A DNA stretch of 64,000 nucleotides, from the NCBI RefSeq assembly GCF_004358345.1, contig NZ_CP037952.1, positions 1,054,001 to 1,118,000 on the forward strand, given 5' to 3'. The stretch is from Parashewanella spongiae (GTDB lineage Bacteria > Pseudomonadota > Gammaproteobacteria > Enterobacterales > Shewanellaceae). This document shows positions 1 to 8,954 of this stretch, in pieces. Position numbers and translations under genes: made by a program. The notes below the pieces were generated by a model, which was given only the letters and a program-made list of their open reading frames with translations, did not search any database and was not told the DNA's origin. Every line of letters starts with the position of its first letter. Within the stretch, counting starts at the first letter, position 1.

Positions 1-2848
1 TGAAGCGGGGCGTTATGCAGAAGCCAAAACATTGGTGTTGGGCGATGGCGATACAGATACAACCAGCTTAATGCAACAATGGGGCATCAAGGCTGATGTT
101 GCCATTTACAATGCCTTTATCACGGTATGCGCTAAAACTGGCCAGTTTGATAGTGCTTGGCAACTGGTGCGTGGTGATAAGCCCGTGATGGCACCTCATT
201 TGCCACTAAAGGCAGATTCAATCACCTGCATGAATTTGCTGGCTGCTTGCGCTGAAGCGGGGCGTTATGCAGAAGCCAAATCATTGGTGTTGGGCGATGG
301 TGATACAAATACAGATACAGCCAGCTTAATGCAACAATGGGGCATCAAGCCTGATGTTGCCATTTACAATGCCTTTATCACGGTATGCGCTAAAACGAGC
401 CAGTTTGATAGTGCTTGGCAACTGGTGTGTGGTGATAAGCCCGTGATGGCACCTTATTTGCCATTAAAAGTCAATCAAATCACCTGCCTGAATTTGCTGA
501 CGGCTTGCGCTGAGACGGGGCGTTATGCAGAAGCCAAATCATTGCTGTTGAGCGATGGCGATACAGATACAGATACAGATACAGCCAGCTTAATGCAACA
601 ATGGGGCATCAAGCCTAATGTTGCCATTTACAATGCCTTTATCACGGTATGCGCTAAAACGGGCCAGTTTGATAGTGCTTGGCAACTGGTGTGTGGTGAT
701 AAGCCCGTGATGGCACCTCATTTACCACTAAAAGCAGATTTAATTACCTGCATAAATTTGCTGGCTGCCTGCGCTGAAATGGAGCGTTATGCAGAAGCCA
801 AATCATTGGTGTTGGGCGATTGCGATACAGATACAGCCAGCTTAATGAAACTATGGGGCATCAATCCTGATGTTGCCATTTACAATGCTTTTATCACGGT
901 ATGCGCTAAAACTGGCCAGTTTTATAGTGCTTGGCAACTGGTGTGTGGTGATAAGCTCGTGATGGCACCTCACTTATCATTAAAATCCAATCAAGTCACT
1001 TGCATAAATTTGTTGACGGCCTGCGCTGAAGCGGGGCGTTATGAAGAAGCCAAATTATTGGTGTTGGGCGGTGGGGATACAGATACAGCCAGCTTTATGC
1101 AACAATGGGACATCAAGCCTAATGTTGCCATTTACAGCGCCTTTATCACGGTATGCGCTAAAACGGGTCAGTTTGAGAGTGCTTGGCAACTGGTGTGTGG
1201 TGATAAGCCTGTGATGGCACCTCATCTACCACTAAAGGCAGATTCAATCACCTGCACGAATTTGCTGGTTGCCTGCGCTGAAGCGGGGCGTTATGCAGAA
1301 GCCAAATCATTAGTGTTGGGCGATACCGCTACAGCCAGCTTAATGCTGCAGTGGGGCATTAAGCCTAATGTTGCCATTTACAGCACCTTTATCTCGGTAT
1401 GCGCTAAAACTGGCCAGTTTTATAGTGCTTGGCAACTGGTGTGTGGTGATAAGTCTGTGATGGCACCTCATCTACCACTAAAGGCAGATTCAATCACCTG
1501 CACGAATTTGCTGGTTGCCTGCGCTGAAGCGGGGCGTTATGCAGAAGCCAAATCATTAGTGTTGGGCGATACCGCTACAGCCAGCTTAATGCTGCAGTGG
1601 GGCATTAAGCCTAATGTTGCCATTTACAGCACCTTTATCTCGGTATGCGCTAAAACAGGCCAGTTTGATAGTGCTTGGCAACTGGTGTGTGGTAATAAGC
1701 CCTTGATGGCACCTCATCTATCACTAAAGGCAGATTCAATCACCTGCCTGAATTTGCTGACGGCCTGCGCTGAAACGGGGCGTTATGCAGAAGCCAAATC
1801 ATTAGTGTTGGGCGATACCGCTACAGCCAGCTTAATGCTGCAGTGGGGCATTAAGCCTAATGTTGCCATTTACAGCACCTTTATCTCGGTATGCGCTAAA
1901 ACAGGCCAGTTTGATAGTGCTTGGCAACTGGTGTGTGGTAATAAGCCCGTGATGGCACCTCATCTACCACTAAAGGCAGATTCAATCACCTGCCTGAATT
2001 TGCTGACGGCCTGCGCTGAAACGGAGCGTTATGCAGAAGCCAAATCATTGGTGTTGGGCGATGGCGATATAGCTACAGACAGCTTAATGCAGCAGTGGGG
2101 CATCGAGCCTAATGTTGCCATTTACAGCGGCTTTATCAAGGTATGCGCTAAAACGGGCCAATTTGATAGTGCTTGGCAACTGGTGTGTGGTGATAAGCCC
2201 GTGATGGCACCTCATTTGCCACTAAAGACAGACTCAATCACCTGCATGAATTTGCTGACGGCCTGCGCTGAGACGGGGCGTTATGCAGAAGCCAAATCAT
2301 TGGTATTGGGCGATACAGATACAGCCAGCTTAATGCAGCATTGGGGCATCCAGCCTGATGTTGCCATTTACAATGCTTTTATTAAAGTATGTATTAAGGC
2401 TAAGGAATTAGACACTGGAATATGGTATTTAGAAAAAATAATGAACAAGTGCAACATGAGTACTCTTTCACAAATGCATGCTCAACTTGCGCCGCTTGAA
2501 AAAGATAATTTCGCAAGCATGATTGATAAAGGGATAACACAAGGAATATATAAAAAAAATGTTGGCTTAATGAATCAATGTATCGATTTACATATGGATA
2601 AAATCTTCGAAGAACATTCAGGCAATGATACACATATTCGAGGTGTTCCATTAGCTTTCGCAAAACTATTATTTTGTTACCACAAACAAAACAATGAACC
2701 CAACATAACATCGATCATAACTGGATACCATGGCAATAATACGTTAAAAAATGGAATGATAAGTTTTCTCAAAGATGAATTTGGACTTGAGTTTATCGAG
2801 GATAAATTCAACTCAGGAATGATAGTATTGAGCGAGTCTAGCCATTAA
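1..2848 (+). CDS. PPR-SMR-like repeat protein, 5' end outside window
   Basis: The frame is open from the first base, so the true start lies upstream; a TTG at 32 is only an internal codon. About ten units of 82-88 residues each hold two helical-hairpin motifs that fit the pentatricopeptide repeat pattern: a VAIYNAFITVCAKTGQFDSA type and an ITCMNLLAACAEAGRYAEA type. Each is followed by a KAD or IKPD/N linker, as between PPRs. After about 2400 the repeats stop. The unique C-terminus has CIDLH, then TSIITGYH, then FNSGMIVLS, which is the order seen in SMR domains of plant PPR-SMR proteins. PPR proteins form alpha-solenoids that usually bind RNA; SMR domains bind or cut nucleic acid. PPR proteins are rare in bacteria. 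No signal peptide can be judged. Repeat assignment is firm; SMR assignment rests on motif order alone. Confidence 0.75.
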   Translation, partial: EAGRYAEAKTLVLGDGDTDTTSLMQQWGIKADVAIYNAFITVCAKTGQFDSAWQLVRGDKPVMAPHLPLKADSITCMNLLAACAEAGRYAEAKSLVLGDGDTNTDTASLMQQWGIKPDVAIYNAFITVCAKTSQFDSAWQLVCGDKPVMAPYLPLKVNQITCLNLLTACAETGRYAEAKSLLLSDGDTDTDTDTASLMQQWGIKPNVAIYNAFITVCAKTGQFDSAWQLVCGDKPVMAPHLPLKADLITCINLLAACAEMERYAEAKSLVLGDCDTDTASLMKLWGINPDVAIYNAFITVCAKTGQFYSAWQLVCGDKLVMAPHLSLKSNQVTCINLLTACAEAGRYEEAKLLVLGGGDTDTASFMQQWDIKPNVAIYSAFITVCAKTGQFESAWQLVCGDKPVMAPHLPLKADSITCTNLLVACAEAGRYAEAKSLVLGDTATASLMLQWGIKPNVAIYSTFISVCAKTGQFYSAWQLVCGDKSVMAPHLPLKADSITCTNLLVACAEAGRYAEAKSLVLGDTATASLMLQWGIKPNVAIYSTFISVCAKTGQFDSAWQLVCGNKPLMAPHLSLKADSITCLNLLTACAETGRYAEAKSLVLGDTATASLMLQWGIKPNVAIYSTFISVCAKTGQFDSAWQLVCGNKPVMAPHLPLKADSITCLNLLTACAETERYAEAKSLVLGDGDIATDSLMQQWGIEPNVAIYSGFIKVCAKTGQFDSAWQLVCGDKPVMAPHLPLKTDSITCMNLLTACAETGRYAEAKSLVLGDTDTASLMQHWGIQPDVAIYNAFIKVCIKAKELDTGIWYLEKIMNKCNMSTLSQMHAQLAPLEKDNFASMIDKGITQGIYKKNVGLMNQCIDLHMDKIFEEHSGNDTHIRGVPLAFAKLLFCYHKQNNEPNITSIITGYHGNNTLKNGMISFLKDEFGLEFIEDKFNSGMIVLSESSH
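98..2400 (+). repeat. Tandem 246-264 bp coding repeats (double-PPR units)
   Basis: The phrase gttgccatttaca recurs at 98, 356, 620, 872, 1124, 1370, 1616, 1862, 2114 and 2360, giving unit lengths of 258, 264, 252, 252, 246, 246, 246, 252 and 246 bp. All are multiples of three. Length varies mainly in a gataca hexanucleotide tract (for example four copies near 554-580) encoding Asp-Thr pairs. The units at 1370, 1616 and 1862 differ at only a few bases, which points to recent duplication or gene conversion. Confidence 0.95.
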
Positions 2849-2953
2849 CTTGATACTAGCGAGCACACTTTTTAGTATGATCACATCATAAAATGAACAT
2901 CATAAAACAACGACAATATTATAATGTTAACTGCATTTTGTTTAACCTGAATA

Positions 2954-3142
2954 AGTACCTGTCGATAAGTTCTTTGATAATTATTGTGTTCAGGTTTAGT
3001 GCTATACAAGACGCAATGTAGGGCGCATAGCCGTAGCTATGTAACCGAAGTTGCAACACTGTAGAGTGCTGAAAGTGCTGAAAGTGCTGAAAGTGCTGAA
3101 ACTGGGCACTAGAAAATCTTAAGAAACTTATGGTCAGGTACT
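2954..3142. mobile_element. Element A copy 1, nested in B, with 9-bp expansion
   Basis: It begins agtacctg and ends caggtact, with TA on both sides (2952-2953 and 3143-3144). Removing the element and one TA restores the left end of element B. It is 27 bp longer than the 162-bp copies because gtgctgaaa is repeated four times at 3066-3101, where the other copies have one. Confidence 0.8.
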
Positions 3143-3352
3143 TAAATCGGTTGGGAGCGTTCATATACGCAGAAAAAATTACTGATAGCAAGGCATGAAC
3201 AGTAGCAAGTAGTGGTTACCGACATACAAAACTGTCGTTATTTCGTTTCTACTTGCAAAATTTATAACGCAGCTAGCGGTGATTTTGGCAAGTATATGAA
3301 TGTTCAGCACTCACCTGATAGGTGAATTCGGGTTGTTTAACTTTGTATTTTA

Positions 3353-3840
3353 TACCATTTACAGTAATTAATCTCTCACTCAGCAAGAGCTAAAGGGTTT
3401 CAGTGCAAGGCACAAGCTCGAAGTACTATATTCCCTACGGCTGCCATACAAAACTGGCGTTCAACACACTTCGTACTTTTGTCCGGATAATTCAAGTGCT
3501 TGTAACGCAGTAATGGAACCCTTTAGCCTTGCCCTTCGGGAGCTTGTATGTGTCCAAATTACTACGCAAAACTGTCTCAACGTAGCAATGTAATAACGAC
3601 AGTTTTGTATGTCGGTAATAACTATGTCTTCATCAATTTCACTTGTACTTTTAACTCATACATACGTCTGAGCTGGGAATTTAATTACTGTAATTGGTCT
3701 TACTTCTCAAAATTGTCTTGACGTAGCAATGTAATAACGACAGTTTTGTATGCTGGTAACAACTATGTCTTCATCAATTTCGATTGCACTTTGAGCACAT
3801 ACATAGCTCTGAGTTGAGCATTTAATTACTGTAATTGGTA
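3353..3840. mobile_element. Element C copy 1, with duplicated right third
   Basis: The left end taccatttacagtaatta and right end ttaattactgtaattggta are inverted. A first right end occurs at 3681-3698. The stretch 3699-3840 then repeats the right third of the element and ends in a second right terminus. It lies inside element B copy 1. Only small spurious frames occur in it. Confidence 0.75.
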
Positions 3841-3931
3841 TAACTTCAATAAATGAAAGTTAAATTGTGCATTCAACCGATTTATTTAGGTTTAAGGAAA
3901 GGTTTGGGCTTATAACTAATTAGAGGTGTTT

Positions 3932-4246
3932 ATGCTTTTTACAAAATTTGTTAACCCTATACAGGCAACCTACTCACTAACTACTGCAGGGGTTAAATTA
4001 AATGTAATACAAACTGATGAAGTTACACAAATTCAACAAACTCTTTCAGCCTCGTCAGGGAAAAATAGTAAACTTGTAGTCCCATTAAAATTATGCCCAG
4101 AAAGTCAAACCTGCGGTGGGGTTAGAGATTTCGAAATCTCTTTATTTAATAATGGCAAAGAAATTCGACGAGCGGGTGCTAATAAACTAAATGATCCTTT
4201 CTTAAAAAAAATTTATGAACAGTTATTAAAATTCTTCAATCAATAG
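3932..4246 (+). CDS. Small hypothetical protein (104 aa)
   Basis: I do not recognise this protein. The ATG at 3932 is preferred over the GTG at 3926 because gaggtg at 3923-3928 is then a well-placed ribosome binding site. The product has no obvious membrane segment. It holds two Cys in LCPESQTCGG and a lysine-rich C-terminal helix. It starts about 40 bp past the right end of element B copy 1, so its promoter may lie within the element or that short gap. It is convergent with the three-gene minus-strand group that follows. Confidence 0.5.
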   Translation: MLFTKFVNPIQATYSLTTAGVKLNVIQTDEVTQIQQTLSASSGKNSKLVVPLKLCPESQTCGGVRDFEISLFNNGKEIRRAGANKLNDPFLKKIYEQLLKFFNQ

Positions 4247-4269
4247 TAAATACAGAACTAAAATAAGTA

Positions 4270-4539
4270 CTAACCATCATCTGAATCACCGTCATTTTGT
4301 TTATTCTTTCGCTGTTCTATTTTGGCCTTTTCAACATTTTTAAATGTTGGAGGTGGTATTGGAAATATTGAAATAAGCGGAAAAATAGCAAGCATAAGAA
4401 AAGCTGCTTTTGGCATTCCTTTTGCCCATTTGACTATTTTTAGTAAACTCCAAATGCCAATGATAAATAGCAACGAGTCTGCAAAAATATATAGTATTCC
4501 AAGCTCTGCAATTGCTGAAATTAAGTTATCTATACCCAC
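4270..4539 (-). CDS. Small membrane protein, two predicted TM segments (89 aa)
   Basis: Not recognised. Two hydrophobic stretches (about residues 8-33 and 45-62) are separated by a short basic loop (KIVKWAKGMPK). The tail is highly charged and ends NDGDSDDG. The start is a GTG; no ATG is in frame nearby and the ribosome binding site is weak. It is the last of three minus-strand genes with small gaps (4942-5580, 4578-4907, this one), which supports it over the 84-codon frame on the opposite strand. Function unknown. Confidence 0.5.
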   Translation of the reverse strand: MGIDNLISAIAELGILYIFADSLLFIIGIWSLLKIVKWAKGMPKAAFLMLAIFPLISIFPIPPPTFKNVEKAKIEQRKNKQNDGDSDDG

Positions 4540-4577
4540 ATCAATTAATCCGTTATATGGATATAAATGGGGCTAAT

Positions 4578-4907
4578 TCAATTCAATTCAATCGGGTATA
4601 TTGAAATTGTCGCACTTGGTTCCTTGATGATAAGCTCATCTTCACCACGTTTAAAAGCAGATTGGTAAACCAGCATCACACTATCATTTGAAAGAACTCG
4701 ACCTTCAAAGCTCGAAGTCTTAACGATGAATGTTGACTCATCTGGTAATCGATTCAAAACCTCAGTTTTACCAAATCGTGCACCAGTGCTTGCAACCTCA
4801 ATAAAATCATCGGCAATGAGTGTATTCAACTTAGATTTGGATGCTCTAACCTTTTCAGTAAACAAAGACTTTTCAAGTTGAATGATGTTGTCTGTAATAT
4901 CTAGCAA
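4578..4907 (-). CDS. DUF4440 / NTF2-like protein (109 aa)
   Basis: The N-terminal pattern (IIQLEKSLF...LNTLIADDFIEVASTGARFGKTEVL) fits DUF4440 proteins of the SnoaL/NTF2-like fold, small cone-shaped domains that bind ligands or act as enzymes. The family usually runs on to a strand with a WR or FHQG-type motif. Here the protein ends in EPSATISIYPIELN without it, next to a short aattc repeat at 4577-4591, so the C-terminus may be altered or truncated. It is the middle gene of a likely minus-strand operon. Substrate unknown. Confidence 0.55.
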   Translation of the reverse strand: MLDITDNIIQLEKSLFTEKVRASKSKLNTLIADDFIEVASTGARFGKTEVLNRLPDESTFIVKTSSFEGRVLSNDSVMLVYQSAFKRGEDELIIKEPSATISIYPIELN

Positions 4908-4941
4908 ATTTAAGTCTACCTTACTTAATCTATATATAACT

Positions 4942-5580
4942 TCAGGAAGAAAGAGATTTGATCATTTTTTTCAGACAGTAAACTGGAAAATAAAAAATAG
5001 ATGTGATTGTGTTTTTGGGTAAAACCTTTTCTGACATCGACTTTTTAATCTCATGTGCTTCAACTCTTATGTCAATGGCAAAATTATCGTCTTTCTCATT
5101 TTGTTTTGCGTATAAGATTTCTCTATCTAATTGAGAGTAATACTCTCTTCTTAGTTCGCTCGAATTATGAGGATCTTCTGCCATTAATAATATATTTATT
5201 TGATGTTGGAGTAGTCCTTCGAGATAAAAGAGATGGCTAATTTTTAAGTTGGCAAAGTCTCCCCAACGTACCTGAACTTTTATACGTGTGCGATTCAAGC
5301 CATCTCTTGCAAACTTAAGCTGCTCTGTCCTAACGTTATAGCGCAAAACTAATTGTTCAAATGCACCTCGACTCCTAGAAAACTCGCTGTAGTTTGAGTA
5401 CGGACGTCTTAAGTCTAATAAAGCATACTCGTATTGATACAAAGCAACCAAAAATTCCTCAACGATTTCTAAGTTCATTTTTGTTCGCCAAGTATTAATC
5501 CCGCGGAATGCAACAATAGCTGTAACCCAAGTCCCTATTACTCCAGATAAAGCTGCAAGCTCTTTGATTGTTAAAGACAT
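4942..5580 (-). CDS. Hypothetical membrane-anchored protein (212 aa)
   Basis: Not recognised. The N-terminus has one hydrophobic segment (about residues 9-26, ALSGVIGTWVTAIVAFRGI) followed by a long, charged, largely helical cytoplasmic-type region. A second hydrophobic patch (SIFYFPVYCL) lies near the C-terminus. An agg sits four bases before the ATG. It heads the minus-strand group with the DUF4440 and small membrane genes, so a shared membrane-associated role is possible but not shown. Confidence 0.55.
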   Translation of the reverse strand: MSLTIKELAALSGVIGTWVTAIVAFRGINTWRTKMNLEIVEEFLVALYQYEYALLDLRRPYSNYSEFSRSRGAFEQLVLRYNVRTEQLKFARDGLNRTRIKVQVRWGDFANLKISHLFYLEGLLQHQINILLMAEDPHNSSELRREYYSQLDREILYAKQNEKDDNFAIDIRVEAHEIKKSMSEKVLPKNTITSIFYFPVYCLKKMIKSLSS

Positions 5581-6256
5581 ACAACCTAATATTAATAAAT
5601 ATAATCCTAATAACTTACTCTTATTTGATGATTATTTCTAGCCTCTACCGACTATGGAACTATTTTGGTATTTTTAATCAGGTGTATAAGATAATTACTA
5701 AAAATGTAAATGTTATTCAACATACCAGCCACAACAATAAAAACAATTAGATTAACTACTCTAAAGCAATAAACCATTAGAGTAATTGACTTATTAATAC
5801 ATTTATTAAACTGCAAATAGAATATTAACTCAAAGAGTCTTAACGCATACAATTAAAATAAAATATTAGAGTTAAAACTTAATTTCAACAGATACACGAG
5901 AATACAAAATCATACAACACGAAAACACAAAAACAACTGCAAAATCAACACGCCACAACCGAGAATGTCATTATCAAACCTTACTCAAAATCAATGTTTA
6001 AACATAATTTCAACTAATTACTAAAAATTCTTAATCAATTTAAGTATAACATATAGCAAAAAATAATTAGAGTTATCGCACTCTTATAACCAATTAAAAA
6101 CAATCAGCTTTAAATATTAATTTAATAAATTAACCCAACAAATCATCTGATATGTATATATTTTCACACTGGTACAATATCATTAAATTTAGCTTAACAT
6201 TATCATTGTTAATAACAGATATTGTTTAACAATAATTAGAAACATACGAGGGAATT
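5581..6256. other. AT-rich gene-free stretch
   Basis: This 676-bp stretch is very AT-rich and separates a minus-strand and a plus-strand gene. The short frames in it are not supported by composition or binding sites. I see no dispersed element, RNA gene or clear hairpin. It presumably holds the two divergent promoters; many AT-rich hexamers fit -10 boxes, so I assign none. Confidence 0.5.
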
Positions 6257-7429
6257 ATGAAGTTACATAGTTATTTAATTATCACTTCCAGCCTATTTAT
6301 GGCAACTGCAGTTGCAGCTGAAACCATCGAACCAGATGATTTTTATAAAACTTCTGGTTGTTATCGATTTTATGATCAAAACACCAAAACCGTCACACTT
6401 AATGGTACAGATAATGTAAATACAAAATTTACCTGTTTAAGTGCTGATGATTTAACTGGATTGCCCGAGCCCCTTATTGACTTTCACGCACTTAACAGGG
6501 GAGTGACGGTATTACATTCAAATGAAGGTACTTCAAGTGAGCGTATGGTCTTTATGAGACAAGGGAGTGTAAACTCCCCACTACAAAGCGATGACTTAAT
6601 CTTTGGACAGTTATTTAACAGTGACGGTGCAAATACTAAAGTAAACTCTAATGTCTTAATGTCAGCGAATATTTATAATGACGGACATAATTCTGCCGAG
6701 TTATTCATATCCGCAGAAAACAACGACCGAACTTCTAGTATAGCTGAACTTGTGTTTTATAATTCAGAACACCATGGCTCAGACTCAACCACCTCTGTTG
6801 ATTTTAGAGATTTTATTGCAAAGCCAGAGCAACTTGCTCGTGAAGCGAATAATTTTTATATTCCGCTAATAAACACTTATAACACTAAATACGCCAATAT
6901 CTTTACCCCAACAGTAGCCAACCTTAAATATCCACCTCTGCCAGTTGAAGTTGAACCAGAGCCTGAGCCAAAACCTGAAGTACAACCAATCGCACCAAAA
7001 CCTGAAGAGCCAACAGCAATAAGGCCTTCTGGTCGTGTTAATTTAGCCTTAAACAAGCCTGTCACTTCATCAAATAGTTACAATAGAGCTGAGCCACCTG
7101 AGAATGCGGTTGATGGCTCCGATCATACTCGATGGCTTGCTGCTGGTGGACACCATGGAAAGTACCTGACCGTTGATCTTGAAGATAAATATTGGGTATC
7201 TAGAATCGTTTTTACCACAGGGGAGTTCCATAAATTTTACAGTCAGATGCAAGGGGCTGTTAACTATACTATCGAATATTGGGATGGTGAAAAATGGAAT
7301 TTACTATTTAAGAGAAACGGATATAAGAGTCCAAGTCAATCTATTGAGTTCAAGCCAGTTATCGCCTCTAAGATCAAATTTTCTTCACCCGATTATTGGG
7401 TAAGATTACACGAAATTTCTGTATATTAA
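6257..7429 (+). CDS. Secreted protein with C-terminal F5/8 type C domain (390 aa)
   Basis: A Sec signal peptide covers residues 1 to about 21 (MKLHSYLIITSSLFMATAVA, cleavage near AAE). Residues 22-230 form a domain I do not recognise. A Pro/Glu linker (EPEPEPKPEVQP and repeats) spans about 230-258. Residues 262-390 match a discoidin (F5/8 type C, CBM32-like) domain: NLALNKPVTSSNSY, AVDGSDHTRW, YLTVDLEDKYWVSRIVF and a final WVRLHEISVY. Such domains bind glycans or cell surfaces, so a secreted adhesin or a binding subunit is likely. The ATG follows gaggga. The gene stands alone and ends at a strong terminator. Confidence 0.8.
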   Translation: MKLHSYLIITSSLFMATAVAAETIEPDDFYKTSGCYRFYDQNTKTVTLNGTDNVNTKFTCLSADDLTGLPEPLIDFHALNRGVTVLHSNEGTSSERMVFMRQGSVNSPLQSDDLIFGQLFNSDGANTKVNSNVLMSANIYNDGHNSAELFISAENNDRTSSIAELVFYNSEHHGSDSTTSVDFRDFIAKPEQLAREANNFYIPLINTYNTKYANIFTPTVANLKYPPLPVEVEPEPEPKPEVQPIAPKPEEPTAIRPSGRVNLALNKPVTSSNSYNRAEPPENAVDGSDHTRWLAAGGHHGKYLTVDLEDKYWVSRIVFTTGEFHKFYSQMQGAVNYTIEYWDGEKWNLLFKRNGYKSPSQSIEFKPVIASKIKFSSPDYWVRLHEISVY

Positions 7430-7448
7430 CTTGAATTAATCGAATTAA

Positions 7449-7479
7449 AAAAGAGCAACTACTGTGTTGCTCTTTTTTT
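7449..7479 (+). terminator. Rho-independent terminator
   Basis: The stem aaaagagcaac / gttgctctttt with a six-base loop is followed by a T run, 20 bp after the stop codon of the F5/8C gene. Confidence 0.85.
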
Positions 7480-7483
7480 GTTT

Positions 7484-7672
7484 GCCCAGCGAAGCTGGCA
7501 AACCCGACAGGCAGAAAGAAGCCTGTACCACCCAGACTGAGGGGAAGATAATCCGAGTGGCAAGGGCGTTGTTGGCTAACGGCAAGGTCTGAAGGAAGCC
7601 ATAGGAAGTTAGAGGTACACAGCGAAAGCGAACCTGATTCGGCATGATAGGGAGGTAAGCGTGCGAAATAGC
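7484..7672 (+). other. GC-richer structured DNA, possible group II intron remnant
   Basis: This stretch is visibly richer in G and C than its neighbours and has small hairpins (for example caggcagaaagaagcctg and gaacctgattc). Its phrasing (aatccgagtggcaagggcg, taacggcaaggtctgaagg) resembles domain I of bacterial group II introns from memory. There is no reading frame and no matching 3' part. It abuts the left end of the ISL3-like element, so it may be the remainder of an interrupted intron. Low certainty. Confidence 0.35.
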
Positions 7673-8954
7673 GGTTCATCCGGTTAATGAATACTTGGCT
7701 TCATGGCTTGCTTTTATTTTTAGCTCAAAAAACTCCCAATCTCGATATCCATAAGCAATCTTAGATAATGTTTTTGTACGGTTATTGACTCCTTCGACTT
7801 TGCCGCTTGTCATTTTTTCATCGTAATAAGCCAGTATTCCTTGCTTGTGTTTGATTAGGATCTTGGCAAAGCTTTGCAGCAGAGTAATCTCTGAGTCTTG
7901 CGCTTGTTCAACCCAATCATCAAGCCACGCTTCCCCTAGCTCTTTTGTTGGTTGAGTCCACAGTTGCCTGAGCTTTTCTTTGAAATAATAGACCGTTGCT
8001 AATGGTTGATTAGCCTCAAGTGCTTGCTTTAACTTGTCTGCCCCTTTTTCACTTAAGTTTTCTGGATTTCTGAGTAAAAGCCATCGTGTGTTTTTCAGAA
8101 ATTGAGCGTCATCTTTTGACTCCATTTCATTTTGTATTTTTCGCCGAAACTGACTCAACCTCTCATTGAACCTTTTGACTACGTGGAATCGGTCTATGAC
8201 TAAACTGGCTTGAGGTGCATGCTTCTTTACCGATGAAATGTAGGCTGGCCCCATGTCAGTTGCAACCGCGACTATAGGTTGCTTGCAGCGATTCTTTCGT
8301 TCCCAAAACCCATCAAGGCTAGCCGCTTTCTTTCCTTTTTCGGTGTAGATAACTGCACTGGTTTTCATATCAATAACGACTGTCATAAAGCCTGATTTAG
8401 AACCACAGTAAATTTCATCAATACCAATATAGGTAACGTTTTTGTAATTTGGTTTTTGATAGCGCTTTTTTAGATGCCTTTTTGAATGGCTTTGATGCAA
8501 TCCCAACCAACATTGCAAAGCTTCGCTATCGAGCTAATGGTCATTTTTTCAATTGATAATAACAGTACATATCTCTCGAAGGCTTTGATGTAACGGACTT
8601 TAGGCCGTGGAATGAACTTCAGTGGTAAATACTGGATTACTTTGCAAATCGTACATTGAATACGCTGATGTAATATTCGGATTAACGTTTTCTTGATGCC
8701 TATTGGAGGGCCTATAAACTCACGTTTTTTGGTTCCTTTCTTGATCACTTTCCGACTTTGGCAATCAGAGCATTTCATTCGGTGGTTATGGGCAATGTTA
8801 AAGATCGTTGAACCATTTTCATATTTGGAAGATAAGTAATGATAAGGGCCTTGTATTCCAAAGGAATGGTAAAGAAGTGAAGTCGACATCTACTCTAATT
8901 TTTTAGAATATTTTACCTTATCTCAGACCTAAGTATCGATTAACCGGATGAACC
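7673..8954 (-). mobile_element. ISL3-family insertion sequence
   Basis: The ends are 24-bp inverted repeats, ggttcatccggttaatgaat... at 7673 and its complement ending at 8954, with two mismatches. They enclose a split ISL3-type transposase. The flanking eight bases do not match (gaaatagc and ataatttt). To the right is the right part of an element C whose left part is missing, so a deletion or recombination followed insertion. Confidence 0.8.
7676..8889 (-). pseudogene. ISL3 transposase, -1 frameshifted
   Basis: Two overlapping minus-strand frames make one transposase. The first (8889-8470) has the paired CxxC zinc-finger region (KCSDCQSR, IQCTICK) and a helix-turn-helix. The second (8518-7676) has the catalytic region with GIDEIYCG, AVATDMGPAY, VIDRFHVVKRFNERL and GKVEGVNNRTK. 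They join if reading slips back one base at caaaaagg near 8480, giving AIQK-RHLKKR and about 405 residues, a normal ISL3 length. ISL3 elements normally use one frame and the site is not a classic slippery heptamer, so I read this as a disabling indel. Programmed frameshifting cannot be excluded. Confidence 0.75.

Larger units (their letters stand above)
2946..3890. mobile_element. Element B copy 1, interrupted by A and C elements
   Basis: The ends are imperfect inverted repeats: cctgaataaatcggttg, read across the nested A element, and caaccgatttatttagg. TTTAA directly precedes (2941-2945) and follows (3891-3895), a clean five-base target duplication. An A element (2954-3142) sits eight bases inside the left end and a C element (3353-3840) sits near the right end. 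Without them this copy matches the 261-bp copy at 42992-43252. No transposase is encoded, so it is a non-autonomous, MITE-like element. Confidence 0.8.

Noticed and set aside
98-2400. Regular repeats that could suggest a CRISPR array or satellite DNA
   Set aside because: They are 246-264 bp, uninterrupted, in frame and coding throughout, with no unique spacers.
2919-3191. 90-codon frame on the minus strand with FQHFQHFQH
   Set aside because: It lies in elements A and B; the repeat comes from the nine-base expansion and similar frames recur in other copies.
4322-4576. 84-codon frame on the plus strand
   Set aside because: It opposes the 89-aa membrane gene and breaks a three-gene minus-strand group; no binding site or protein-like pattern.
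5568-5852. Two short opposing frames
   Set aside because: Very AT-rich, no binding sites, no recognisable product; chance frames.
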